Notes under the pieces: model-generated | Told to the model about the DNA's origin: nothing | Seen by the model: the letters and a program-made list of their open reading frames with translations, nothing else | The model's database searches: none | Assembly: GCA_020428585.1 (NCBI GenBank) | Contig: JAGQMP010000005.1 | Coordinates: forward strand, 7,586-71,585 | Direction: 5' to 3' | DNA from: Patescibacteria group bacterium | Lineage (GTDB): Bacteria; Patescibacteriota; Minisyncoccia; Phycocordibacterales; UBA1006 | Length of the DNA stretch: 64,000 nucleotides | Shown here: piece after piece, positions 41,861 through 49,645 of the stretch | Numbering within the stretch: position 1 is the first letter of the stretch | Layout of the letters: the number at the start of each line of letters is the position of its first letter | Program-made: the position numbers and the translations under genes

Positions 41861-43768
41861 TTATTTATCATCAGAAGCATCTTCAGCCTCTACATCAACG
41901 GTTTCTCCGTCTTTAGGCCCCTCGGCTTCGCTCGGGGCGGCGTCAGAAGCCGCGGCTTCTGACGCCGCCTTTTGCTGCATGATTTCGCCGATCTTTTGCA
42001 TAGATTCTGACAATTCAGACGTTTTCTTTTCAATTGCGTCTTTATCGTCGCCGTCTTTGACTTCTTTCAAAGCCTTGAGTGCTTCTTCGATCTTGGTCTT
42101 GGTTTCATCGTCTACCTGGTCGCCATAATCTTTCAATGACTTTTCAGCCGTAAAGATCATGGAATCGGCCATATTGCGTACGTCGATCAATTCTTTCTTT
42201 TTCTTGTCTTCTTCGGCGTGTTCTTCGGCATCCCGTTGCATCTTTTTAATCTCATCGTCAGAGAGTTTTGAACCTCCTTCGATGCGGATAGAGTTTTCTT
42301 TGCCGGTTGATTTATCTTTAGCTGATACTTCGAGGATTCCGTTTGCATCAACGTTAAAAGTCACCTCTACCTGCGGTACGCCGCGTGGTGCTGGTGGAAT
42401 ACCCTCGAGAATAAATCGGCCCAAAGATTTATTATCGGTTGCCATAGGTCGTTCACCTTGAACGATGTGGATTTCTACCGAAGTCTGATTATCAGCGGCA
42501 GTCGAGAATACTTGTGATGCCTCAGCAGGAATCGTGGTGTTCTTTTCAACCAGTTTGGTCGCAACACCACCCATGGTTTCAATCGAGAGTGACAGTGGAA
42601 TAACATCGAGAAGAAGTACATCTTTCACGTCTCCTTGCATGACCCCTCCTTGCAGCGCAGCACCCAATGCCACGACTTCGTCAGGGTTGATTGATTTGTT
42701 TGGTTCTTTACCGAAGATTTCTTTTACCAGTTCGGTGATCTTTGGCATACGCGTTTGACCTCCGACGAGGATAATCTCGTCAATGTCCTTGGCATCCATG
42801 CCAGCTGACTTTAGTACGTCTTTGGTGATTTCGATTGATTTATCAAGGAATGGTGCGGCCAGTTCTTCGAGTTTTGCTCGAGACAGCTTCATCAAGAGGT
42901 GCTGTGGTCCTTCATCCCCAGAAGCGATAAATGGAATGTTAATTTCAGTTTCGGTCGTGTTCGATAATTCATGTTTTGCCTTTTCGGCTGCTTCTTTGAG
43001 GCGCTGAAGGGCCAAAACGTCTTTGGTGACATCGATGCCTGATTCTTTTTTGTATTCAGTACCAATCCAGTCGATGATTGCACGGTCAATATCTTCACCA
43101 CCCATGTGGGCGTCTCCGCCGGTTGCTTTTACTTCGACCACATCGTCTCCCACCTCGAGGACTGACACATCAAAGGTTCCACCTCCAAAGTCATACACCA
43201 CGATTTTCTCGTCTTTCTTTTTATTGAACCCATAGGCAAGAGCCGCGGCGGTTGGTTCGTTGATGATACGCTTTACCTCAAGTCCTGCGATCTTACCTGC
43301 GTCTTTGGTTGCCTGACGTTGAGCATCATCAAAGTAGGCCGGCACGGTGATGACGGCTTCGGTGATTGTTTCACCTGTTTTTTCTTCAACATCGGTTTTG
43401 ATCTTTTTCAAAATCATCGCCGAGATTTCTTCGGGACTGTAATCCTTGTCATTCATTTCGATGACCACCTTGTCTCCGTCCCCTGCCTTGATCGTGAAAG
43501 GAGAATTTTTCAGATCCTTCTGAATGGCATCGTCACTGAACTTGTGACCCATGTACCGCTTAACCCCAAAGATCGTGTTCTTTGGGTTGGTCACCGCCTG
43601 ACGTTTCGCTAAAAGACCGACGAGGCGGTCGCCGTTCTTGCCAATCGCGGCAATCGAAGGGGTCGTCCGATTTCCTTCGTTGTTTTCAATAATTTTTGGC
43701 TGTCCGCCTTCTACGAAGGCAACGGCTGAGTTGGTAGTTCCTAGGTCAATTCCAATAATTTTGCTCAT
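41861..43768 (-). CDS. dnaK: Chaperone DnaK (Hsp70)
   Basis: 635 residues. N-terminus [20 protein letters not shown]; phosphate and hinge motifs [38 protein letters not shown] and [12 protein letters not shown]. The substrate domain begins [17 protein letters not shown], and the C-terminus is acidic with an Ala/Ser-rich stretch. It folds proteins with DnaJ and GrpE. It lies 33 bases downstream of grpE, and the spacer has no Shine-Dalgarno. The 3' end carries the dispersed hairpin element. Confidence 0.98.
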   Translation of the reverse strand: MSKIIGIDLGTTNSAVAFVEGGQPKIIENNEGNRTTPSIAAIGKNGDRLVGLLAKRQAVTNPKNTIFGVKRYMGHKFSDDAIQKDLKNSPFTIKAGDGDKVVIEMNDKDYSPEEISAMILKKIKTDVEEKTGETITEAVITVPAYFDDAQRQATKDAGKIAGLEVKRIINEPTAAALAYGFNKKKDEKIVVYDFGGGTFDVSVLEVGDDVVEVKATGGDAHMGGEDIDRAIIDWIGTEYKKESGIDVTKDVLALQRLKEAAEKAKHELSNTTETEINIPFIASGDEGPQHLLMKLSRAKLEELAAPFLDKSIEITKDVLKSAGMDAKDIDEIILVGGQTRMPKITELVKEIFGKEPNKSINPDEVVALGAALQGGVMQGDVKDVLLLDVIPLSLSIETMGGVATKLVEKNTTIPAEASQVFSTAADNQTSVEIHIVQGERPMATDNKSLGRFILEGIPPAPRGVPQVEVTFNVDANGILEVSAKDKSTGKENSIRIEGGSKLSDDEIKKMQRDAEEHAEEDKKKKELIDVRNMADSMIFTAEKSLKDYGDQVDDETKTKIEEALKALKEVKDGDDKDAIEKKTSELSESMQKIGEIMQQKAASEAAASDAAPSEAEGPKDGETVDVEAEDASDDK

Positions 43769-43801
43769 GATGATGTGTGGTTATTAAATGAATAATGTTA
43801 A

Positions 43802-44371
43802 TTAAGCTGCGCTCGTAAGTTTTACTTTTGCAGGACGAAGAATAATGTCCTTACCGCGATAGCCTTTCTGAATAATGGATGCGACGGTCAAGTCGCCATC
43901 CCCTTCGTGGCCTTCGACAGGTTCATGAATGTTCGGATCAAAGGGTACGCCAGTCTGATCGATCGGTGAGACGCCATAGGTATCGAGCGTGTTCATAAAC
44001 TGGGTGTAGATGTACTCAACACCGGTGCGCCAGGCGGGATCGACTTTTTCCCAGGCCTCTTTGTTACCAAAGGCCATATCGAATGAATCAAGGACAGGGA
44101 AGAAATCGGAAATAAGATTCAATTTCAAGGCTTCGATGCGGTCTTTGCGCTTCTTTTCTTCCTCGGCCTTGTAGTTGGCAAACGATGCACGTTCTTTCTG
44201 CCAGCCTGTCAGGTATTCGTGAGCCTGTTCTTTCGCGGCTGTTAACTCCTCACGAAGTTTTTTTTGTTTGTCTTTCTGACTGACGCCCTCGAATTCGGTA
44301 GCTTCGACCTCGATATCAATATCAGACTCGTAGGCTTCTGATTCTGTGTGTTTTGGTTTTTTGGTACTCAT
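43802..44371 (-). CDS. grpE: Nucleotide exchange factor GrpE
   Basis: 189 residues. The acidic N-terminus is followed by the long dimerisation helix (DKQKKLREELTAAKEQAHEY, then KERASFANYKAEEEKKRKDR), and the C-terminal beta domain has VDPAWRTGVEYIYTQFMNTL, GVPFDPNIHEPVEGHEGDG and IIQKGYRGKDIILRPAKVKL, the GrpE signature. It releases ADP from DnaK. First gene of the grpE-dnaK unit, with a strong promoter about 40 bases upstream. No CIRCE element (TTAGCACTC repeat) is seen; an inverted repeat AACCC...GGGTT lies between promoter and start. Confidence 0.96.
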   Translation of the reverse strand: MSTKKPKHTESEAYESDIDIEVEATEFEGVSQKDKQKKLREELTAAKEQAHEYLTGWQKERASFANYKAEEEKKRKDRIEALKLNLISDFFPVLDSFDMAFGNKEAWEKVDPAWRTGVEYIYTQFMNTLDTYGVSPIDQTGVPFDPNIHEPVEGHEGDGDLTVASIIQKGYRGKDIILRPAKVKLTSAA

Positions 44372-44376
44372 AAGGC

Positions 44377-44396
44377 TTTTGTCTAACCCATAAAAC
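44377..44396. promoter_or_regulatory. Inverted repeat in the grpE leader
   Basis: AACCCATAAAACCTTGGGTT, arms AACCC and GGGTT with extra partial pairing, lying between the grpE -10 box and its start. Could be a repressor site or RNA hairpin; no known heat-shock operator matches. Confidence 0.35.
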
Positions 44397-44412
44397 CTTG
44401 GGTTACGGTAAA

Positions 44413-44441
44413 AATATACACGAATGAATATTTTTTGACAA
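44413..44441 (-). promoter_or_regulatory. grpE-dnaK promoter
   Basis: TTGTCA (44441-44436), 17-base spacer, TATATT (44418-44413) on the minus strand: near-consensus vegetative promoter with a leader of about 35 bases. Confidence 0.7.
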
Positions 44442-44500
44442 GTTTTTCATGTATCTGAAATTATTGTAAATATAATGATTTCTGATATATTTAGGCCAGT

Positions 44501-45082
44501 ATGAGCCATAAACCTCAAAAAAAGAGCCTCCAAGAGCTGATCCTTGGCCGTCTCGCCCGCTCTCGGGCTTCACGACAAGATGACGTTGTTGAATACCTCG
44601 AAGCCGTGATTGAAGAAATAGATGGTAAGAGCCGCAAGGTGAAACCCCGCTACGTCATCAATCGCGCCATCAAAAAAATGGTCGATGATAATCTGTTATC
44701 TGAACACGAGACCGAACAATCGTCGTTCTTATCTCTGACCTCATCAGGTAGGCAAAAATTACGCAGTATTAAGCTATCATCAACCAGTCACCTGGTATCA
44801 ACAACCTGGGATGGATACTGGCGTATGGTGATTGTCGATATTCCTGATAATCGAAAGAAAGATCAAGACGCGATTCGATACCTGTTAAAGAAGGCTCAAT
44901 TTGTGCAAATCAAACCATCGGTATGGATTAGCCCCTACCCCCTTGAACACCTGATGATCAACATGAAAGAAGATATGGGATTTGCTGACGAGGTGATGGT
45001 CGTCGTCACCAATAAATTGGATTCCCGAACTGAGGCGGCGTTGGTAGAAAAATTTGCAGGGGAAGCAAAAAAAGAAGGCTAA
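44501..45082 (+). CDS. PaaX-like regulator: winged helix plus Cas2-like ferredoxin-fold domain
   Basis: 193 residues. The N-terminal half looks like a winged helix (SLQELILGRLARSRASRQDD, YVINRAIKKMVDDNLL, SFLSLTSSGRQKLRSI). The C-terminal half has WDGYWRMVIVDIPDNRKKDQ, then YLLKKAQFVQIKPSVWISPY and EVMVVVTNKLD, the order of the PaaX C-terminal domain, which is related to Cas2. There is no CRISPR array or other cas gene in the window, so a CRISPR role is not supported. It is divergent from grpE with a shared 130-base upstream region, so regulation of grpE-dnaK is possible. A TATATT box lies 9 bases before the ATG. Confidence 0.72.
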   Translation: MSHKPQKKSLQELILGRLARSRASRQDDVVEYLEAVIEEIDGKSRKVKPRYVINRAIKKMVDDNLLSEHETEQSSFLSLTSSGRQKLRSIKLSSTSHLVSTTWDGYWRMVIVDIPDNRKKDQDAIRYLLKKAQFVQIKPSVWISPYPLEHLMINMKEDMGFADEVMVVVTNKLDSRTEAALVEKFAGEAKKEG

Positions 45083-45102
45083 GCGCCTTCTTTTTTTTAA
45101 TT
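45073..45102 (+). terminator. Terminator of the PaaX-like gene
   Basis: AGAAGGCTAAGCGCCTTCT followed by eight T; the A-run before it lets it serve the minus-strand gene too. It overlaps the last codons of the gene. Confidence 0.85.
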
Positions 45103-45381
45103 AAGCTTTCGATAGAGCGCACCTGTCAGCACCAGGACAAAGAATCCAGCAAGGAGAATTCCTAATGGATTATCAGCCAGATATGGCGTGCGGTCGATAA
45201 TTTTTTCAAATCCATAAAACACCGCCACTCCACCAAAGGTCGAGAGTCCAAGGAAGAGGAAGGGGAACTTTTGGACGGCATTCTGCTGAACGGTGACGAC
45301 TTTTTTCTCGATATCTTGTTCAACATGTTTAGCGTGCTCAAAAAATGTTTCGTGTTGATGTTGATCTGATGGTTTTACCAT
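45097..45381 (-). CDS. Small membrane protein of unknown function
   Basis: 94 residues from the ATG at 45381 (MVKPSDQHQHETFFEHAKHV); a TACAAT box 7 bases upstream sets this start, and the in-frame extension to 45465 has no support. An amphipathic helix (VEQDIEKKVVTVQQNAVQK) precedes two membrane helices (FPFLFLGLSTFGGVAVFYGF and GILLAGFFVLVLTGALY). Similar short proteins are common in Patescibacteria without known role. Downstream of rpsI across a large hairpin. Confidence 0.65.
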   Translation of the reverse strand: MVKPSDQHQHETFFEHAKHVEQDIEKKVVTVQQNAVQKFPFLFLGLSTFGGVAVFYGFEKIIDRTPYLADNPLGILLAGFFVLVLTGALYRKLN

Positions 45382-45422
45382 ATGTCCTATTGTACCAAGA
45401 ACTATTTCAAAATAAAGAATAA

Positions 45423-45546
45423 GTAAACGATAAAAACAGGATGAAGGGTAAGGCAAAATGCGCACGAATTTGCGAGCGGTAGCAACCTACCGTGAACAAA
45501 TTCGTGCGCATTTTAACGCAACAATTCGTCTGTTTTTATCGTTTAC
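45423..45546. repeat. Nested inverted repeats after rpsI (second hairpin family, copy A)
   Basis: Outer arms 45423-45439 and 45530-45546 (GTAAACGATAAAAACAG and its exact complement). Middle arms 45455-45472 and 45497-45514 (18 bp, perfect). Inner arms CGGTAG and CTACCG (45477-45482, 45487-45492), with CGAG and TGAA facing each other between inner and middle stems. The right outer arm contains the rpsI stop codon. Similar to 53046-53140. Confidence 0.8.
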
Positions 45547-45934
45547 TCCAGGCTGGACGCTTGCGAGCCTTCCGTAATCCCGGCTTCTTTCGTTCCTTTC
45601 GGCGCGGATCACGTTTCAGGTACCCAGCTGCTTTCAAGGCACCACGCAACCCTTCGTCGTACTTTTCGAGCGCTCGTGCGATACCGTGTCGGATAGCATC
45701 AGCCTGAGCTGAAATACCTCCACCTCGGACGATGACTGATACGTTGAACTGATCCTTGGTCTCGACCGTTGAAAACGGTGACCGAACTACTTTTCGTAAC
45801 TCTTCGACGGTAAAGTATTCATCAAGTGGACGATCATTCACGATGATCGTCATCTTGGTATCAGGCGTGAGGCGAACCTGCGCGCTTGCGTTCTTTCGTC
45901 GGCCAATGGCCGGAATGTAAGTCTTATCTGCCAT
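45536..45934 (-). CDS. rpsI: 30S ribosomal protein S9
   Basis: 132 residues. YIPAIGRRKNASAQVRLTPD is the S9 start. VIVRGGGISAQADAIRHGIA is the conserved central segment, and the C-terminus LRKARKRPAWSKR gives the basic tail that reaches the P-site tRNA (usual ending FSKR). Last gene of the ribosomal cluster, 4 bases after rplM. Its final codons are part of a large inverted repeat. Confidence 0.98.
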   Translation of the reverse strand: MADKTYIPAIGRRKNASAQVRLTPDTKMTIIVNDRPLDEYFTVEELRKVVRSPFSTVETKDQFNVSVIVRGGGISAQADAIRHGIARALEKYDEGLRGALKAAGYLKRDPRRKERKKPGLRKARKRPAWSKR

Positions 45935-45938
45935 AGCC

Positions 45939-46298
45939 TTAGTCGTTAATCGTAAGATTTTTCATCATTACGGCTCGTAACTTGTTGTTTGGAAGCATGC
46001 CATAGACAGCTTTCTCAAACACGTCTCGGTACCCCTTGCGATCGATGAGGTGTTCACGAGATTCGTGGGTAAGTCCCCCTGGGTAACCCGAGTAACGCTT
46101 ATATTCACGTTCGAGTTGTGCATCAGAGAGTGCTACCTGTGAAGCATTATTTACCACCACGTGCACCTTGGGTGCCACGTTCGGGGTAAAGCTTGGTTCA
46201 TTCTTGCCACGCAACACCATAGCAATCTCGGTCGCCAAGCGACCAAGACTCTGTCCTGTTGCATCAATAATATATTCCCTTGTTTCTGAGGTAGTCAT
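45939..46298 (-). CDS. rplM: 50S ribosomal protein L13
   Basis: 119 residues, slightly short compared with about 142 in E. coli. The L13 motifs are present: YIIDATGQSLGRLATEIAMV and LRGKNEPSFTPN, then KRYSGYPGGLTHESREHLID and VFEKAVYGMLPNNKLRAVMM. An early-assembling 23S rRNA binder. In the cluster 5 bases after rplQ and 4 bases before rpsI. Confidence 0.97.
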   Translation of the reverse strand: MTTSETREYIIDATGQSLGRLATEIAMVLRGKNEPSFTPNVAPKVHVVVNNASQVALSDAQLEREYKRYSGYPGGLTHESREHLIDRKGYRDVFEKAVYGMLPNNKLRAVMMKNLTIND

Positions 46299-46303
46299 GA
46301 TTC

Positions 46304-46657
46304 TTATACAAATTCAATGACGGCCATAGGACTGGCATCGCCTTTTCGCTGAGGGAGTTTCGTGATACGCAAGTATCCACCATCCCGGTCAGCGTAGCGA
46401 GGCGCAATCTCATCGACCAATTGGTTTGCCAAGGTTTCTTGATTACCAAGGCGCGCCCTGAGGAGTCGTCGTGAAGCCATGTCGCCTGACTTTGCCTTGG
46501 TGACCATCTTTTCAATGTACGGGCGCAATTCTTTGGCGCGTGCTTCCGTGGTTTTGATGGAACCATGACTAATCAAGGCAACCGCGAGGGACCGAATAAA
46601 CCCACGCCTGACGTTGGCTTTTCGTCCGAATGTTCGGTTTTTTCTTCCGTGTCTCAT
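46304..46657 (-). CDS. rplQ: 50S ribosomal protein L17
   Basis: 117 residues: MRHGRKNRTFGRKANVRRGF, then RSLAVALISHGSIKTTEARA and KELRPYIEKMVTKAK, the L17 signature. Ends with GDASPMAVIEFV. Eight bases downstream of rpoA, the near-universal rpoA-rplQ pair. Confidence 0.98.
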   Translation of the reverse strand: MRHGRKNRTFGRKANVRRGFIRSLAVALISHGSIKTTEARAKELRPYIEKMVTKAKSGDMASRRLLRARLGNQETLANQLVDEIAPRYADRDGGYLRITKLPQRKGDASPMAVIEFV

Positions 46658-46664
46658 GGGTTCG

Positions 46665-47666
46665 TTACTTAACTTCTTTTAAGGTGAGCTTGAAGGTGGC
46701 AAGGGTTTCCTCTACCTCCTCAAGGCTCTTGTCCCCGAATCCGTCAATATCGAGGAGGTCGGCAGCGGTCTTTTGAACCAAACCACCAAGGGTGCGAATG
46801 CTCGCTTCGCTGAGGGCCTTTTCGGTCCTGGTAGAAAAGTCGAGGGTATCGATACGTGTCTTGAGTAACTCAACACGCTCTTCTTCATCGATATCATCAG
46901 CTTCAACGACGCGGATAATGCCGTCATCGGTATCGGGTGATGATATCGTATCGGTTGATCGAGTATCCTCAATAACCTTGAGGTCGAGGATACTCTTGAA
47001 TTGCTCGATCATAATCTTCAGAGCTTGTTCGAGGGCATCTTTGGCCGTCATACTGCCATCAGTTTCAAGGGTGATGCGCAAGAGATTGTAATCGGTTCGG
47101 TCTCCTACACGCATGTGTTCAACTTCATAGTTAACTTTGCGAATAGGGCTAAAGATAGCATCAACGAGGATGGTACCAATAGGCGGCTTTGCAGTTGAGA
47201 AATCTTCCTTTGATACGAAACCGATGCCTTTTGCAAGGGTGAGTTCGATATCGAGGGTACCTGTTTTGGTCGTGATTTCTGCCAGATACTGATCCGGGTT
47301 CATGACCTCGATATTACCGGTCGTATCAAAATCGGCTGCGGTAACCGGCCCGTCTCCTTTCTTTGAAAGAGTCACGGTTGCCTCGCCATCAGTATGGAGA
47401 GCGAATCGAACTTTTTTAAGGTTAAGGAGAATCGTCAAGACGTCTTCCTTTACCCCGGCAAGGGTCGCAAACTCGTGCTCAGCCCCCTTGATCTTGACCG
47501 AAATGATCGAGACGCCAGGAAGTGAAGAAAGAATAATTCTTCGAAGTGAGTTACCAAGGGTGTGGCCATAGCCAGGATAGAGACCCTCGATCTCGTAGAT
47601 ACCTTTTGATCCCTCTTCTTCTACGACGTTTAGTTTTTTAGGTAGGACGATGTGCTGGTGGAACAT
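46665..47666 (-). CDS. rpoA: DNA-directed RNA polymerase subunit alpha
   Basis: 333 residues. N-terminal dimerisation domain: FEIEGLYPGYGHTLGNSLRR as in YEIEGLYPGYGHTLGNSLRR, then ILLSSLPG, GVKEDVLTILLNLKKVRF and FSPIRKVNYEVEHMRVGDRT. A linker follows (about 230-265), then the C-terminal domain with the two helix-hairpin-helix elements (LDFSTRTEKALSEASIRTLG and GFGDKSLEEVEETLATFKL) that bind UP elements and activators. Starts polymerase assembly. Part of the rpsM-rpsK-rpsD-rpoA-rplQ order. Confidence 0.98.
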   Translation of the reverse strand: MFHQHIVLPKKLNVVEEEGSKGIYEIEGLYPGYGHTLGNSLRRIILSSLPGVSIISVKIKGAEHEFATLAGVKEDVLTILLNLKKVRFALHTDGEATVTLSKKGDGPVTAADFDTTGNIEVMNPDQYLAEITTKTGTLDIELTLAKGIGFVSKEDFSTAKPPIGTILVDAIFSPIRKVNYEVEHMRVGDRTDYNLLRITLETDGSMTAKDALEQALKIMIEQFKSILDLKVIEDTRSTDTISSPDTDDGIIRVVEADDIDEEERVELLKTRIDTLDFSTRTEKALSEASIRTLGGLVQKTAADLLDIDGFGDKSLEEVEETLATFKLTLKEVK

Positions 47667-47734
47667 AGTGGTGATACGCTGAAAGTTAGGTGGTAAACGG
47701 GGACGCCTCTTGTGGCGTCACGTTGAAGGTGCGA

Positions 47735-48346
47735 CTAACGGCTGTAGAACTCGATAATTGATTGAAAATCAAAGAATGGTTCTGGGTCTTTGGGTTCGCC
47801 GGTGACCGTGACGGTCTGTGCCTTGACATCAACCGACAGCCAACCCGGTACGTTTGCTGAAGCGAGTCGTTCACTGATATCAGCAAAGACGGTCTTGGTC
47901 TTGCTGCCCTCGCGGATGCTGATAACGTCGCCTTTCTTGACGAGGTACGATGGTACGTCGAGTCGCTTGCCATTCACGAGAAAGTGTCCGTGGGTAGCGA
48001 GCTGTCGGCCAAAGGCTCGTGTTGAGGCGAATCCTGATCGGTAGATCACATTATCGAACCGAGATTCGATGGTCTTGAATAATACTTCAGATGGAACCAA
48101 GCCTCGTTTGGCCGCATCCATAGCCTTGTCAACGTAGGTGCGGAACTGTTTTTCCGAAACGCCGTACGAGAACCTGACGCGCTGTTTTTTAATCAGCGAG
48201 AGTCCGTAATCAGTCGGACGCTTTGGACGACCGGTTCGTGCCTTTGAACGTTTCTGTTCAGCGAGCATGAACTTTTGTCCTTGCGTCTTTTCATATACGC
48301 CCGCGCCGAGACGTCGAGCAATTTTGTACTTCTTAATCTTTGCCAT
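47735..48346 (-). CDS. rpsD: 30S ribosomal protein S4
   Basis: 203 residues, normal length. Its S4 domain has RLDNVIYRSGFASTRAFGRQ (here ESRFDNVIYRSGF) and LATHGHFLVNGKRLDVPSYL, VKKGDVISIREGS. The N-terminal part reads KYKIARRLGAGVYEKTQ, without the zinc-binding cysteines (C- type). It initiates 30S assembly and often represses its own operon. Sixty-eight bases before rpoA, 9 bases after rpsK. Confidence 0.97.
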   Translation of the reverse strand: MAKIKKYKIARRLGAGVYEKTQGQKFMLAEQKRSKARTGRPKRPTDYGLSLIKKQRVRFSYGVSEKQFRTYVDKAMDAAKRGLVPSEVLFKTIESRFDNVIYRSGFASTRAFGRQLATHGHFLVNGKRLDVPSYLVKKGDVISIREGSKTKTVFADISERLASANVPGWLSVDVKAQTVTVTGEPKDPEPFFDFQSIIEFYSR

Positions 48347-48355
48347 AGTGATTTA

Positions 48356-48790
48356 CTAGACCCGTCGCGGCTTAGGAGGACGTGGTCCATTGTGAGGAAC
48401 CGGGGTCTTGTCCTGAATTCGGTTAATCTCGATGCCATGAGCGACAAAGCCTCGTACCGCAGATTCGCGACCTGAACCAACGCCTTTTACGATAACGTCA
48501 ACTTCTTTGATACCCATCATGGCCGCCTTTTCACCGAGAACTTCGCCAACCTTGGCAGCAGCAAACGGGGTTCCCTTCTTGGCACCCTTGAATCCGAGGG
48601 CACCTGAAGACGAGAACATAACGGCATTCCCGTCGAGGTCAGTGACGAGGGCCTTGGTGTTATTGTAGGTTGATTGTACGTGGAGGATGGCCTTGGCAAG
48701 TTTTTTCTTTGGCACGCGAGAGAGCGAGCGAGACTTGAGGCTCTTGTCCATCGTACGACCTTTTTGTTTTACAATTCGTTTCTTTCCCAT
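48356..48790 (-). CDS. rpsK: 30S ribosomal protein S11
   Basis: 144 residues. A basic N-terminal extension (MGKKRIVKQKGRTMDKSLK) leads to AILHVQSTYNNTKALVTDLD, SSSGALGFKGAKKGTPFAAA, VDVIVKGVGSGRESAVRGF and IQDKTPVPHNGPRPPKPRRV, the S11 C-terminal signature. It lines the platform at the E site. Nine bases after rpsM. Confidence 0.98.
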   Translation of the reverse strand: MGKKRIVKQKGRTMDKSLKSRSLSRVPKKKLAKAILHVQSTYNNTKALVTDLDGNAVMFSSSGALGFKGAKKGTPFAAAKVGEVLGEKAAMMGIKEVDVIVKGVGSGRESAVRGFVAHGIEINRIQDKTPVPHNGPRPPKPRRV

Positions 48791-48799
48791 AAGCGTGTA

Positions 48800-49165
48800 C
48801 TATTTCTTACCTGAACCCATGGTCATACGCTTGTTACCGCGTCGGGTTCGGCTGTTGGTCTTGGTTCGCTGACCACGTGATGGCAGCTTTCGGCTGTGAC
48901 GACCTCCTCGATACGAGTCAATGTCGATCAAACGTTTAACGTTTTGACTGATGGCTCGCTTGAGGTCACCTTCGAGGGTCATTTTTTCAATGATGTCGCG
49001 GAGCTTTTTTTCTTCAGCTTCGGTGACATCTTTTGTCTTCTTGAAGGGATCAACACCGGCTTGGGTAGCGATCTTCTCGGCACGGGCAAGCCCGATACCA
49101 TAGAGGACGGTCATTCCGTAGCGGAGTTGTTTGTTGTCTGGAATAGTGATACCAAAAATTCTCAT
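48800..49165 (-). CDS. rpsM: 30S ribosomal protein S13
   Basis: 121 residues. MRIFGITIPDNKQLRYGMTV, LYGIGLARAEKIATQAGVDP, then the conserved SYRGGRHSRKLPSRGQRTKT and NSRTRRG tail, with GQRT as usual. It contacts tRNA and 50S bridges from the head of the 30S. Next gene upstream is rpmJ. Confidence 0.98.
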   Translation of the reverse strand: MRIFGITIPDNKQLRYGMTVLYGIGLARAEKIATQAGVDPFKKTKDVTEAEEKKLRDIIEKMTLEGDLKRAISQNVKRLIDIDSYRGGRHSRKLPSRGQRTKTNSRTRRGNKRMTMGSGKK

Positions 49166-49199
49166 ACTTCGTGTAGATTAGGTGAACGCAAAACGGGCC

Positions 49200-49313
49200 C
49201 TACTGGCGAGCCTTGTTTTTAGGGTTCTTTTTATTAATACGGTACAGTCGACCCTTTCGTCGTACGATGATGTCGTCTGCGCTGCGCTTCTTAACTGAGG
49301 ATTTAACTTTCAT
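49200..49313 (-). CDS. rpmJ: 50S ribosomal protein L36, cysteine-free form
   Basis: 37 residues: [20 protein letters not shown], then [17 protein letters not shown]. The frame, length, RRKGR motif and position between infA and rpsM identify L36. All the zinc-binding Cys/His positions of the classic form are replaced, so this is the zinc-free type. The gene is short enough to be missed by simple ORF length cutoffs. TATAAT-like sequence lies directly before the ATG. Confidence 0.95.
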   Translation of the reverse strand: MKVKSSVKKRSADDIIVRRKGRLYRINKKNPKNKARQ

Positions 49314-49328
49314 ATTATATATAAGGTG

Positions 49329-49348
49329 TCATCACCTTCTGGTGATGT
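49329..49348. terminator. Hairpin between infA and rpmJ
   Basis: CATCACCTTCTGGTGATG, 7-bp stem and a 4-base loop, with only a weak T-rich tail. Could be partial terminator or processing site. Confidence 0.4.
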
Positions 49349-49396
49349 ACTTTCTAGGTCCATGAGCTAAGACCATAGAAAAAATACCGCGATACA

Positions 49397-49612
49397 CTAG
49401 AGCCTCTTGATGACGCGCCCTTTGCCTCCATACGGATCGAGGAGTACCTCAACCCGATCACCAACAAGGATTCTAATCCGGTATAATTTCATCTTTCCAG
49501 AGAGGTATGCGAGGTGAGTCCCCTCTTCACCATCAAACTGGATGCGAAACATGGTATTCGGAAGATTTTCCACCACTACGCCAACTTTCGTGTTCTGTTC
49601 GTTTGAGCTCAT
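49397..49612 (-). CDS. infA: Translation initiation factor IF-1
   Basis: 71 residues from the ATG at 49612 (MSSNEQNTKVGVVVENLPNT), the usual IF-1 length; in-frame starts at 49627 and 49642 would add an atypical extension. OB-fold motifs: ENLPNTMFRIQFDGEEGTHL, YLSGKMKLYRIRILVGDRVE and LDPYGGKGRVIKRL. It occupies the A site of the 30S during initiation. Head of the ribosomal cluster; 3 bases or more after the unknown membrane protein gene that ends at 49646. Confidence 0.95.
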   Translation of the reverse strand: MSSNEQNTKVGVVVENLPNTMFRIQFDGEEGTHLAYLSGKMKLYRIRILVGDRVEVLLDPYGGKGRVIKRL

Positions 49613-49645
49613 TGCGATGGCGACCATACTAGCAGAAAGCACATT

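Noticed and set aside
41861..43768. Several long antisense frames over dnaK and other conserved genes
   Set aside because: They are shadows produced by codon bias in strongly supported genes on the other strand.
43802..44480. CIRCE heat-shock operator before grpE
   Set aside because: No TTAGCACTC or GAGTGCTAA sequence is present; only an unrelated AACCC/GGGTT repeat.
44501..45082. Cas2 endonuclease annotation for the PaaX-like protein
   Set aside because: The fold is shared, but a winged helix precedes it and there is no CRISPR array or other cas gene in the window.
45423..45546. Insertion-sequence remnant with terminal inverted repeats
   Set aside because: The inverted repeats are nested with only about 125 bases and no transposase fragment; they read as a hairpin element.
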